From Bacteroidia bacterium (GTDB lineage Bacteria; Bacteroidota; Bacteroidia; Bacteroidales; Azobacteroidaceae), in assembly GCA_025999935.1 (NCBI GenBank), contig BNXY01000007.1:1-64000 (forward strand): a DNA stretch of 64,000 bases, given 5' to 3'. The translations under genes and the position numbers were made by a program. Numbering within the stretch: the stretch's first letter is position 1; every line of letters begins with the position of its first letter. Positions 17,780-26,855 of this stretch are shown in pieces. The notes under the pieces are model-generated. The model was not told the DNA's origin and did no database searches. It saw only the letters and a list, made by a program, of their open reading frames with translations.

Positions 17780-18308
17780 ATGTCTGAAACAGGCCTCCAT
17801 AAACGAATTGAAGAACTTAAATCGGAAAATCATATCCTCCGTACCGAAAACAAACGATTGCGGGAGGTTTTGGGCTTGCCGACTGAAAATACTGTTCAAA
17901 AACAGGAGATAATTGCTATTGAAAAAGAAAATACTGCATCGGAAATTACCTCATCCATAAATAAATACAGCCTTCCAGATGAAAAGATAAAACTCTTCAT
18001 GTCGCTGTTTCGCGGACGAACTGATGTTTATGCCAAACGCTGTTACAGCAGGAATTTCAATTACTGTCATCACTCGTCCTTCCGAATCTTACAAAGACTC
18101 AAGGCTGATTCAGGAATGTATTGCATTGTTGCAATCTGCCGTTTCCATTATCATAAAATCCAATATCCATCAAAAATATATCATCATTGACAATCGCCTT
18201 GTTTGGTACGGGAGCATTAACCTGCTCAGTTTTGGTAGTTCGGAAGAAAGTATTATGCGCTTGGAATCAAGAGAATTGGCGGCGGAATTGGAAACGATGA
18301 TGAAGTAG
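17780..18308 (+). pseudogene. TOTE-type primase/helicase gene collapsed to its two ends
   Basis: The first part (LHKRIEELKSENHILRTENK, then EKIKLFMSLFRGRTDVYAKR) is the start of TOTE conflict-system primase-helicases. Their archaeo-eukaryotic primase domain follows the FRGR-DVYA motif. After a frame change near 18045 the sequence is KSNIHQKYIIIDNRLVWYGS and INLLSFGSSEESIMRLES. That is the PLD-like C-terminal HxK-D region of the same large proteins. More than 700 residues in between are gone. The whole relic spans only about 530 bp and cannot be functional. Confidence 0.65.
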
Positions 18309-18661
18309 AAAAATAAAAACAATACTTTGCTATCTCATAAATTATCTCTATCTTTCCTCTAATAATCCCCCCATTTACCCTGGGATGTTCCCCTGCACAA
18401 GACAGAGAATCAGCGGATAAACGACAGCAAGCTATATGAAAAGGCATAGAGGTGCCGGAATCCATTGAAAAACAATGGGTTCAAGGTCGAGTTGAAAATA
18501 AAATACTTTCCTCTGCTAGCTTTCCTGTCTCACACGCGCTTTCATTGCCGACAGAGTCTATTGTTCATTTTGCGAAGACGGGATATGGCTTTCGCCATTC
18601 GCCACAAAGATATGGGACTGAAACAATGCCGGAAGAAACTGTGTCAGGCACAGAATCTCAA
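18309..18661. other. No supported gene
   Basis: 353 bases between the TOTE relic and the transposase relic. Short + frames exist (for example from 18465, ILRRRDMAFAIRHKDMGLKQ) but none has a recognisable domain or a ribosome binding site that convinces me. Base composition shifts towards higher G+C here compared with the genes to the left. Confidence 0.4.
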
Positions 18662-19264
18662 TCAGGCAGAAACTGCCTGCATATTTTTTTTCGGGTCAAA
18701 AGGCTGTTTTGTTTTCAGTACATTGAAAATAATGACCAGAATCTGCCTGAGATACTTGTTCCCGTGCAAGGTTTTACGCGACTGTATTTTGCCTGCCGAT
18801 TCCTCGTTTCTCGGGCGCAGTCCTGACCATCCAACCAAAGCGTTCGCTTTTTGAAAAGCGGACATGTCATTGCCAATTTCAGCCAGGATACACAAGGCAC
18901 TGAATTTTTGAACGCCCGGTATGGTGCACGGCAAGAGTTTGACAGGGTCGCGTTCTCCGCTGATAATCGCCCTGATGATCTTGCGCATGGACACGTTGTT
19001 TCCTTGATTGGAAACGTAGTTGCTGAAACGGATATTGCAACGCTGCAACTGATTGTCCAACTGTTGTTCCAACCGTACCCTGCTTTTGGTCAACCGGCGG
19101 TGTTAACGGGTGTATTGCCGCATCTGCTGCAACACGTCGCCCGCAACGAAACTGCTCCGTATCAACTCTTTCTGCAAACATTCCGCAATCCACTGGGCAT
19201 CCTTCACATCGCTCTTGCGACCCGGAAGTTGCTTGATAAAATACGGATTGGCAAGTGTCAACTC
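18662..19264 (-). pseudogene. IS110-family transposase, truncated with internal stop
   Basis: Read from 19264 leftwards: LTLANPYFIKQLPGRKSDVK, DAQWIAECLQKELIRSSFV, a TAA at 19103-19105, then RLTKSRVRLEQQLDNQL and IPGVQKFSALCILAEIGNDM. NALVGWSGLRPRNEESAGKI near the end is the transposase_20 motif of IS110. The TAA is in frame, probably from a CAA codon. The N-terminal DEDD catalytic part is missing, being replaced by unrelated sequence upstream of 19264. The C-terminal end also diverges after HGNKYLRQIL. No ends of the insertion sequence are visible. Confidence 0.8.
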
Positions 19265-19498
19265 AAAGTCCGATTCCAAAATTTGTCCATCATTCAAATC
19301 ATCAAGCGGAAAACCGGCATAATCGTCCTCCTCTCTGAAAAAATTGAATTTTGCCTCTTGGTAAGACGAGGCGGCATAATAAGCCCCTTGCAATGGCTCA
19401 ACAGTATCGTTTCGGTCATATTCCATATTGTTGGAAAACACCAAAATTTGGCTCATATTGGTGGATTTATCCCATAGGTTTTGCGAAAGGAATAGCAT
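19265..19498 (-). pseudogene. Unidentified fragment fused to the transposase relic
   Basis: About 78 residues in frame with the transposase: NNMEYDRNDTVEPLQGAYYA and FREEDDYAGFPLDDLNDGQI. They do not belong to IS110. The fragment is acidic and clearly protein-like. It appears to be a piece of another gene joined by deletion. I do not recognise the family. Confidence 0.4.
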
Positions 19499-19581
19499 TG
19501 TCTTTCAACCTCTCTATCGTATTTATTATCTTTTGTTTCGGATTCTTGTCCAAAGAGTACTGGAAGATAGTTTTTTCTGCA

Positions 19582-20472
19582 CTATCTTTTTTGATTTAAA
19601 AACTGTGTAAACTCCTCCAAAGACTGTTGCAAAACTTCTTTCGGAATAAGTTGCCGTTTGTATTCTGCAATCATTGTCGGGCTTAGGCTACGACTCATAG
19701 CGTATTCAACTACGCTTCGGTCAGCCTCTTGGCAAAGTAAAATACCAATGCTTGGATTTTCGACTTTGAATGTAGAACTACCCACCTGCAATGAATATTC
19801 TTTATCAACAAACAGAAAATCTTTTCCCAATTCGAGAACAAAATCTTTCATGTTGTCTAAGATACTGTTTTGCAGCCGTTTTTCGGAATGTTTTTGCGGC
19901 AGTCCCAAAAAATCTACAAAGACAGCATCTTTAAGCATCGGAGCAGCTTGCGGATAAATATCTTTTAGTCCTTTGGAAAAATTATGTTTGTCGCCTGTCA
20001 GAGAAGCAAACGTGTTATTCTTGAGACAGCGCAGCATTTCTCTTTTGTTCAATCGTTCTCTGTGTGCATAAAGTACATAAAAGATACGTTCTTCAATTGT
20101 ATTACAAGTGTTAAGTATCTCATAATGATTTGATAACGTGGTTAAATTTAGAAAGTTTGGAAATTGTGCAGATTCAATCTGCACAATTTGAACTGATTCT
20201 ATTTGTCCAACCCCTGACTGGACAATTTCCGCTTCTGTAATTTGTGCAGTTCCTGACTGCACAAATTGGTTAAGTTTTAATTTTTCAACATATTGCAAAA
20301 ATTCAGGTGAAGAATAAGTATCATAAAGCGCAACCATAACATAAGCTCCCACTTCCCAAGCGGTAAGCAAATTTTCGTTGTTCACAGTTTGCAAGGCGCG
20401 GGAGCGATGCAAAGCAATGATTCCGTGAACTTGCTGAAATTCCTGTGTTGCGATGCTATTGGTGTTATTCAT
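19582..20472 (-). CDS. DUF1016 (YhcG-type) protein lacking its nuclease core
   Basis: 296 residues. The N-terminal helical DUF1016_N part (GIIALHRSRALQTVNNENLL, then AWEVGAYVMVALYD) and the start of the PD-(D/E)XK domain (LGKDFLFVDKEYSLQVGSST) are present. The sequence then jumps from STFKV to ENPSIGILLCQEADRSVVEY. In the full homologue at 39062 this gap holds about 40 residues with the catalytic D-LLFFHR, D-LK and GQxELYLKYL motifs. The deletion is in frame, so a stable but inactive protein could be made. Residues about 68-104 are encoded by three DNA hairpins. It overlaps the XRE gene by 4 bp. Confidence 0.75.
   Translation of the reverse strand: MNNTNSIATQEFQQVHGIIALHRSRALQTVNNENLLTAWEVGAYVMVALYDTYSSPEFLQYVEKLKLNQFVQSGTAQITEAEIVQSGVGQIESVQIVQIESAQFPNFLNLTTLSNHYEILNTCNTIEERIFYVLYAHRERLNKREMLRCLKNNTFASLTGDKHNFSKGLKDIYPQAAPMLKDAVFVDFLGLPQKHSEKRLQNSILDNMKDFVLELGKDFLFVDKEYSLQVGSSTFKVENPSIGILLCQEADRSVVEYAMSRSLSPTMIAEYKRQLIPKEVLQQSLEEFTQFLNQKR
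20161..20267. repeat. Cluster of three in-frame hairpins in the DUF1016 gene
   Basis: Hairpin 1 (20161-20189) has perfect 14-bp arms and a 1-nt loop. Hairpin 2 (20203-20225) has 7-bp arms. Hairpin 3 (20239-20267) has 12-bp arms and a 5-nt loop. The arms share the motif TTGTGCAG or TTGTCCA. They encode the repetitive stretch FVQSGTAQITEAEIVQSGVG and VQIVQIESAQF. Confidence 0.8.
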
Positions 20473-20756
20473 TTCCTGTTTATATATTTTTTAGCAATAT
20501 CCAAAGCACTATTTGCAACCTCCTTTTCATCCGCAACTGCAATAACAACTTGGTCAGCCACCCAAAGCGTAAGCAACTCCGTTGGATCAGCCTGCAGCAA
20601 ATCCGCAAGGATAAATACTTGCTTGCGTTTGGCACGACGGTCGCCACGTTCTATTTTGCTATACATGGGCGTATCTATTTCCAATGCTGCGGCTAATTGT
20701 CTTTGAAGCAACTGTTTTTCTTCCCTTATTTGTCTTATTCTTTCACCAAATAACAT
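20469..20756 (-). CDS. XRE-family regulator
   Basis: 95 residues from the ATG at 20756 (MLFGERIRQIREEKQLLQRQ). An upstream ATG at 20810 adds 18 basic residues and looks less natural. Residues 5-60 form a standard XRE helix-turn-helix, with LAAALEIDTPMYSKIERGDR as the recognition segment. It overlaps the DUF1016 gene by 4 bp (ATGA). The pairing recalls antitoxin or control proteins that regulate an adjacent nuclease. A decayed version of the same pair occurs at 38944-40123. Confidence 0.8.
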   Translation of the reverse strand: MLFGERIRQIREEKQLLQRQLAAALEIDTPMYSKIERGDRRAKRKQVFILADLLQADPTELLTLWVADQVVIAVADEKEVANSALDIAKKYINRK

Positions 20757-21037
20757 ACCATTCTTTTTTTGCTTGACTGTTTTATTTTTGAATTGTCTAA
20801 TTTCGGACAAAAATACTGAAAATAATTCATTCTATCGGCAAATATTCAAAATAAGTTATCAACGGCAACCATGCATACACAATACGAGGATGATATCAAA
20901 AGCATTTGCACCTGTATCGGATGAAGTATTGATAATCCTTTTTGATAACCGGTTAATTCACAGATAAAAGCTTGCAAACTCATCTATTCGGCGCCCAATT
21001 CCCTAACATTATGCAGGTAAAACAATACTCTTTTCTA

Positions 21038-24000
21038 CTACTCCAATAAACTACTTGGTGGAATATTAAACCGTTTGGTAAAACACCGGGTAAAATATTT
21101 CGGGTCGTTAAATCCTACTTCGTAAGCAATTTGCGAAATGTTCATGTTTCTCGTAACCCGGTTTTTATGGATCAACTCATTGGCAATATTCAGCCGGTAG
21201 TTACGGATAAATTGACCGATGGACTGTCCGACAATATTTTGCATCTTTTTGTTGAGCAAGCTTTTGCTGATTCCCATCGCTTCAATAAAATCGGAAGATT
21301 CATAATAAGGATTTTGATAGTTGTCCCGAATTACTTCCAATACTTTGCGCATAAACTTCTCATCGCTGGACTCTTCTTCCATTTGCAGCGCCTCAATTTT
21401 CATATTTTCTGCGAATTGTTGTTGATAACGTTTCCGGTTTTCAAGGATATTGGAAATGCGAGTAAGTAATAATTCTTCATTAAACGGCTTCATAATATAT
21501 TCGTCCACTCCGGCATGATAACTTTCGATACGCGCCTCCTGAGCGGTTTTGGCGGTAAGCATCAAAAACGGAATGTGCGAAATGGCGAAATTTTCTTTCA
21601 CTTTGCGGGAAAGTTCCAAGCCGTCCATGACCGGCATCATCCAGTCGCTGATAATAAAATCTACATTATGAACGGATAACAGGGAAAGCGCTTGGGCTCC
21701 GTTTCCGGCCTCTAAAATATTGTATTGTTCCGAGAGAATGGAGTGCATGTAACTGCGCATATCCTTGTTGTCTTCTACAATCAGGATGGTCAATTTGCCC
21801 GGAGCAAAATGAGCGGGTACATGCTCTTCTACAATGCCGGTGGGCAAGGAAGCCGTTTTCGTGTCGGCATCGTTCGGACGGAATCCTTCTTCGCGCAGCA
21901 AAGGCAGGCTAACATAAAATGTACAACCGTTTTTCCGGTTGTTTTTTACATGAATCGTTCCGCCTTGCAATTGCACAATCCGCTCACAGAGATACAAACC
22001 GATGCCTGTTCCGCTTTGCCCGTAAATAGGAAATTTGACATGATTCCTCGATTGATAGAAACAGTCGAATATTTTGGCAATATCTTCTTCTGCAATGCCT
22101 GTTCCTGTGTCTTTGATACTCAGGAATAAAGTTTCTTTTTGTGTCGTGCGGTCGATAAATGAGGCGGCATAGAGGCTGACAATTCCGCCGTCGGGCGTGA
22201 ATTTTACCGCATTAGAAAGCAAATTCATCAGGACTTTCTGCATGGCGTCCTGGTCAAACAAAATATCCGGCTCATGCAGGCGGTAGAATTTTTCAATCCG
22301 GATATTCCGGTTTTTGGCAAAAACTTCCAAAGGAAGGAGCAGCGAATTTATAAAATTTAAGAAATTTCCTTTGATATGTACGATTTCCAGTTTGCCGGAT
22401 TCTACTTTACGGAAATCCATCAACTGATTGACTAACGACAGCAGGTATTTTGAATTTCGCTCCACAAAATTCAACTGTTCGATTACCAGCGGATTTTTGC
22501 TCAGCTTCAAAGCGCGTTCGATGGGTCCGATAATCAAGGTAATCGGTGTACGAAATTCATGGGTAATATTGGTAAAAAACGCTAATTTGTCGATAGTCAG
22601 TTCCTGAACTTTTTCCGACATTTCAATCAACTCTTTTTTTTGTCGCGTAATTTTTTCGTTTTGCTGATTTTTTAACAGGCGAATACGCCGTTTATACAAA
22701 TAGAGGATACTGCACCCTGTCAGGAAAATCATCAGCAAAATAAACCAGATGGTTTTGTAAAAAAACGGACTGACAATAATCTTCAGTTCCGTGACCGGAA
22801 TATCACCCTCTGTCGTCCCTTCGGGAATGTATTTTACCTGAAAAGAATATGCTCCCGGCGGAAGATTGGTATAACCGGCAAAACGGCGGGTAGCAGGTAC
22901 ATCCACCCATTGGTCGTCGAAACCCTGTAAGCGGTAGCTATAAACTGCCGAAACCTGCGGTTCTATATTCAATGTGGAAAATTCCAATGAGAATGATTTA
23001 TCGCTTTCATGCAAATACAAAGCGCCGGCTATGGATATATCGGTATCAATATATTTATCTCCGGGCAATATTTCTTCATTGGCTACCCACAAGCGCGTAA
23101 GAACAACCTTTCCGGTTTGATTTCTCGCAATCAAGCGGTTGGCGTCAATAGCAACCAATCCGTTGAGTCCGCCGAAGTAAAGAATACCGGTATGGGAGCG
23201 GCAATAGGCATTCCAATAAAACTGATTGCATGCCAATCCGTCTTCTTTGGTATAATTCGTAAACCGGTTGGTTGCCGAATCAAAACAAGACAATCCGTTA
23301 TTTGTACTGATCCACAAATGTCCCTTTTCATCGCCCAAAATTCCTTTTATATTGTTGTTTATCAATCCCTGTTTTGTAGTATAAGATACAAAAGAGCCTG
23401 AACCGTTCTTTTCCGGCAGGTATTTATAAATCCCGTATCCATTGCTTCCCAGCCACAAAACGCCGTCGTCCGACTGGTAAAAACAAGTAATCTTTTCTAT
23501 TAAATGCGATTGGGGATCATCTAATTTGTATTTTAAATAACGGTAAGAAAACCGGTTGTCGGAGCGGGAATGTAAATCAATAATGTAAACCCCTTCCATA
23601 CATCCCATCCACAACTGTCCTTGCCGGTCGATGATCGAACCGACGACTCCGTGTATCGTTTCCACAATATTTTCGGGAAAAGGCATAATGAGCTTTTCTG
23701 TTGAAAGGTCGTAAAAGAAAATGCCCGGATTGCAACCGATCCACATACCATTATTGATGGAATCGTAGCAAAGAGCGCCCACAAAATCAACCGAAAAACC
23801 CGGATTCGTTTGTGTGGAAATATATTTTATCGCAGGACGTTCGGGGTGTCCTAATTCAAACAGATTCATCCCGTTTCCCCACGTGCCTATCCATAAATGA
23901 TTGTTCTTGTCTGCGGTAATGGCGCTTACCGAATTATGGCTCAGCCGGGAAGACGATTCGGCGACATAATGCGTAAATTGATTGCTGCCGGGACTTTTTC

Positions 24001-25183
24001 GATTGACGCCGCCTTCTACCGTGCCCACCCACAAATAGCCGTTTTTATCTTCATAAATAGCATTTACCGGGTTTTTGGACAGACTGTATGGATCATTCTG
24101 GTTATAAATAAAATTGTGAACCGATAATTTTTTCGGAGTCACTTTGTTGATGCCTCCCGTTTCGGTACCTACCCAAAGAATATCCCCGTCCACCAATAAA
24201 CAATTAACAAAATTGGAATTAAGACTGCTCTGGGTAAGCGTATTATCTTGCGTGACGGGTTCAAAGTCGTCAGTAATCGGATTATAAATATTAATACCAT
24301 TTAGTGTACTCACAATCAACTGTTTGTCATTTGTAATCGCTAAATCGGTTACATAGTTTTGTGAAAGCGAAGATTCTCGGTCTTTTTCATAATGGTATTG
24401 TTTAATCAGTTCTTTGTTACGGTTATAGCGGATAAGTCCCCGGTCGGTGCCTATCCACACATCTCCTTCTTTCGCTTTAAAAACAGAGATAAAAACGCCT
24501 TCTTCCAATTGTAAAAAAGGAGCGACAAGGCTGGGTTTTAATGTCCGGTTGTCGCCTTGATACAGTTTATAGACCCCGTTTCCCAATCCCGCCCAAATAT
24601 TTCCGTCTTCGTCCACATCTTGCAAGGCTATCGCCGAAACCTTCAATGGAATGGATGCAAGTGTATAAATTTCCGCAATATCTCCCTTGGAATTAAACCG
24701 TATCTTGTGCAAAGAATCGCCGCAATACATCCAAATACATCCTTTCGAATCTTTCAATACGGCAATAGCCTGTTGATTGCTTATATCCGCAAATATTCCG
24801 GTCGGATCGTGCGGAATAACCTGCTGTACAATAGCCGGATCCAGAATATCTATTCCTCCTTCGGAAGCAATCCACAAACGTCCGAAATCGTCTTCGCATA
24901 CATTCCGGATAAAATTACTTTTCAGTTGAACCCGGGTTGTATTCGTATTATAATGTGTAAATTCGTAGCCATCGTAACGGGACAGTCCTCCACCGCTGGT
25001 AGAAATCCAGAGGAAACCCCGTTTGTCTTTGTAAATATCATCAATATAGTTGTGCAACAAACCGTTATCCATCATAATATAGGTAATATTGTTGCGCGTA
25101 GAAAACAATTCTTGCGTCCAAACCGTATTCACTTCTAAAACGAACGAAGCAAAAAGCAACAAACCGTATCTGAATATCTTCAT
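21038..25183 (-). CDS. Hybrid two-component system regulator (HTCS)
   Basis: 1381 residues in one chain. A signal peptide (LLLFASFVLEVNTVW) precedes about 14 Reg_prop propeller repeats (WIGT/LWISTSGGGLSRYDG type, residues 30-730). A Y_Y_Y domain follows (SYRLQGFDDQW), then a membrane span near 810-832. Next are HisKA with THEFRTPITLI near 877, HATPase_c (NLLSNAVKF, GTGIGLYLCERI), a receiver with phospho-Asp in IISDWMMPVMDG near 1181, and a C-terminal AraC helix-turn-helix. HTCS proteins bind oligosaccharides in the periplasm and switch on nearby glycoside hydrolases. Divergent GH43 and GH51 genes make an arabinan-derived ligand likely. All key residues are present. Confidence 0.95.
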   Translation of the reverse strand: MKIFRYGLLLFASFVLEVNTVWTQELFSTRNNITYIMMDNGLLHNYIDDIYKDKRGFLWISTSGGGLSRYDGYEFTHYNTNTTRVQLKSNFIRNVCEDDFGRLWIASEGGIDILDPAIVQQVIPHDPTGIFADISNQQAIAVLKDSKGCIWMYCGDSLHKIRFNSKGDIAEIYTLASIPLKVSAIALQDVDEDGNIWAGLGNGVYKLYQGDNRTLKPSLVAPFLQLEEGVFISVFKAKEGDVWIGTDRGLIRYNRNKELIKQYHYEKDRESSLSQNYVTDLAITNDKQLIVSTLNGINIYNPITDDFEPVTQDNTLTQSSLNSNFVNCLLVDGDILWVGTETGGINKVTPKKLSVHNFIYNQNDPYSLSKNPVNAIYEDKNGYLWVGTVEGGVNRKSPGSNQFTHYVAESSSRLSHNSVSAITADKNNHLWIGTWGNGMNLFELGHPERPAIKYISTQTNPGFSVDFVGALCYDSINNGMWIGCNPGIFFYDLSTEKLIMPFPENIVETIHGVVGSIIDRQGQLWMGCMEGVYIIDLHSRSDNRFSYRYLKYKLDDPQSHLIEKITCFYQSDDGVLWLGSNGYGIYKYLPEKNGSGSFVSYTTKQGLINNNIKGILGDEKGHLWISTNNGLSCFDSATNRFTNYTKEDGLACNQFYWNAYCRSHTGILYFGGLNGLVAIDANRLIARNQTGKVVLTRLWVANEEILPGDKYIDTDISIAGALYLHESDKSFSLEFSTLNIEPQVSAVYSYRLQGFDDQWVDVPATRRFAGYTNLPPGAYSFQVKYIPEGTTEGDIPVTELKIIVSPFFYKTIWFILLMIFLTGCSILYLYKRRIRLLKNQQNEKITRQKKELIEMSEKVQELTIDKLAFFTNITHEFRTPITLIIGPIERALKLSKNPLVIEQLNFVERNSKYLLSLVNQLMDFRKVESGKLEIVHIKGNFLNFINSLLLPLEVFAKNRNIRIEKFYRLHEPDILFDQDAMQKVLMNLLSNAVKFTPDGGIVSLYAASFIDRTTQKETLFLSIKDTGTGIAEEDIAKIFDCFYQSRNHVKFPIYGQSGTGIGLYLCERIVQLQGGTIHVKNNRKNGCTFYVSLPLLREEGFRPNDADTKTASLPTGIVEEHVPAHFAPGKLTILIVEDNKDMRSYMHSILSEQYNILEAGNGAQALSLLSVHNVDFIISDWMMPVMDGLELSRKVKENFAISHIPFLMLTAKTAQEARIESYHAGVDEYIMKPFNEELLLTRISNILENRKRYQQQFAENMKIEALQMEEESSDEKFMRKVLEVIRDNYQNPYYESSDFIEAMGISKSLLNKKMQNIVGQSIGQFIRNYRLNIANELIHKNRVTRNMNISQIAYEVGFNDPKYFTRCFTKRFNIPPSSLLE

Positions 25184-25205
25184 AGCGTATTATTTTTCGT
25201 GAAAA

Positions 25206-25213
25206 CAAAAGTA
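25206..25213 (-). promoter_or_regulatory. -7 box for the HTCS gene
   Basis: TACTTTTG on the minus strand, 23 bp upstream of the start codon. No convincing TTTG box sits 19 bp further up. Confidence 0.45.
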
Positions 25214-25320
25214 AAATTTCAAACGTTAAGAATCAAGCATAATTCGTTTTTTTTTATGGGTTGATTTGTTTTGTCCACCATTATTATTCAATAATCTACC
25301 TGCATAGTGGGTAGAAATCG

Positions 25321-25328
25321 TATTTTTG
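25321..25328 (+). promoter_or_regulatory. -7 box for the GH43-GH51 operon
   Basis: TATTTTTG followed by CAGG. It lies 23 bp upstream of the chosen GH43 start, which rules out the earlier in-frame start at 25307. No good -33 box is seen, as expected for an activated promoter. Confidence 0.5.
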
Positions 25329-25351
25329 CAGGAAAAAAAGTATTGACGACA

Positions 25352-26845
25352 ATGAATAAAAAAGTATTGACAGGGCTTATCGCACTGATTTTTCTTCTAT
25401 CTTGTAGTAAACAGATCGTTTTTGTTCCGGTTGATTCCGTAAATTCATGGAAAGATGACTACAAGTCTGTATCTAAAATGGAAAATTACCGGGAATGGGG
25501 TACCTACAACGTTCACGACCCGGCATGTAAAAAGTTGGGCGAATACTATTATATGTATTCAACAGACGCTATTTATGTAGATTTTTCAGAAAGAAGAAGC
25601 GAAGTCAGAGAGCGGCCAATCCCGTCGGGATACATACAAGTACGCCGTTCCAAAGACTTGATCGACTGGGAATTTACCGGTTGGGCTTTTCCCGAAATTC
25701 CGGACGAAGCCGTGCAATGGGTGCGCAGCCATGCTGATGGAAAAGGAGCTACAAACATTTGGGCGCCTTATATTACTCAACACGGAGATACCTACCGGCT
25801 TTATTATTGTGTGTCTGCTTTCGGACGAAAAGCTTCTTATCTTGGGTTGGCAGAATCGACTTCTCCCGAAGGGCCTTGGATACAAAAAGGCTGTGTGGTG
25901 AAAACCAATGATGATAGCCCGATGAATGCCATTGACCCCACAATTATTACAGATGTGGAAAACGGTAAAATCTGGATGTGCTACGGTTCTTTCTTCGGTG
26001 GATTGTATGGCGTGGAATTGGATACGGAAACGGGTTTGACAAAGACAGCCGACGATCAGGGACATCTGATTGCCCGCCGGGCGAATTACAGAATAGACAA
26101 CTTGGAAGCGCCGGAAATTATTTATCATCCGGAATTGAAAAAATATTTTCTGTTTGTCTCTTACGACCCTTTGATGACCACTTACAATGTGCGGGTAGGG
26201 CGTTCGGACAAACCGGAAGGTCCTTACTTCGATTTTACCGGACAAAATTTAAGCGACACGACCAATAATTTTCCGATTTTGACTTCTCCCTACCGGTTCG
26301 ATAATCATCCGGGATGGGCAGGTACCGGGCATTGCGGCGTGTTAATGGCGGAGGACGGACGTTTTTTCATGTTTCATCAAGCGCGCTTATCTCCTCAAAA
26401 TGCGATGATGGATTTACATGTAAGGCAGGTGTTTTTCACGCCCGACGGTTGGCCTGTCGTTTCGCCCGAACGGTACACCGGAAGCCAACTGCAACAGTTG
26501 AAACCGGCGGATTTAATCGGCGAATGGGAAATAATACGAGTGCTGGAACCTAATAGGGAGCGCAAATTAGAGGCAGGGCAAGTCCTTCCCGGTGAAGGCG
26601 GACTGAACGAAAAAGAATGGAACCTGTCTGTGCATCTGGTATTTACCAAAGACGGAATCATCGAAGAAAAAGGGAAATGGAATTTTTCCGGACAACAACA
26701 ATTGTTGAGTCTGCATTTGGAAGGAGAACCTATTGATAATATCTTTGTCTTTCCCGGACAGGATTGGGAAAATGAAAAAGCAACCATTCTTTTTACCGGC
26801 CTGGATAAAAACGGGCGTTCTATCTGGGGAAAAAGAATCAAATAA
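25352..26845 (+). CDS. GH43 lipoprotein, arabinan/arabinoside hydrolase
   Basis: 497 residues from ATG 25352. The N-terminus MNKKVLTGLIALIFLLSCSK is a lipoprotein signal with Cys in LLSC. GH43 five-blade propeller features follow: HDPACKKLGEYYYMYST (base Asp), ATNIWAPYITQHGDTYRLYY, MNAIDPTIITDVENGKIWMC (pKa-modulating Asp) and NLEAPEIIYHPE (acid Glu). It probably cleaves alpha-1,5-arabinan or arabinose side chains at the cell surface. A C-terminal beta domain (residues 390-497) is typical of this subfamily. Ten bp separate it from the GH51 gene, so they form an operon facing away from the HTCS. Confidence 0.9.
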   Translation: MNKKVLTGLIALIFLLSCSKQIVFVPVDSVNSWKDDYKSVSKMENYREWGTYNVHDPACKKLGEYYYMYSTDAIYVDFSERRSEVRERPIPSGYIQVRRSKDLIDWEFTGWAFPEIPDEAVQWVRSHADGKGATNIWAPYITQHGDTYRLYYCVSAFGRKASYLGLAESTSPEGPWIQKGCVVKTNDDSPMNAIDPTIITDVENGKIWMCYGSFFGGLYGVELDTETGLTKTADDQGHLIARRANYRIDNLEAPEIIYHPELKKYFLFVSYDPLMTTYNVRVGRSDKPEGPYFDFTGQNLSDTTNNFPILTSPYRFDNHPGWAGTGHCGVLMAEDGRFFMFHQARLSPQNAMMDLHVRQVFFTPDGWPVVSPERYTGSQLQQLKPADLIGEWEIIRVLEPNRERKLEAGQVLPGEGGLNEKEWNLSVHLVFTKDGIIEEKGKWNFSGQQQLLSLHLEGEPIDNIFVFPGQDWENEKATILFTGLDKNGRSIWGKRIK

Positions 26846-26855
26846 TCGAATAAAT

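Noticed and set aside
18452..18854. Two overlapping + frames of about 125 codons
   Set aside because: Mostly antisense to the IS110 relic; no domain and no consistent start.
24557..25138. 193-codon + frame opposite the HTCS gene
   Set aside because: Antisense shadow of the Reg_prop repeats; no start signal and no domain.
25307..25351. Earlier in-frame start for the GH43 gene
   Set aside because: It would place the start upstream of the -7 box at 25321-25328 and add 15 residues before a clear lipoprotein signal.
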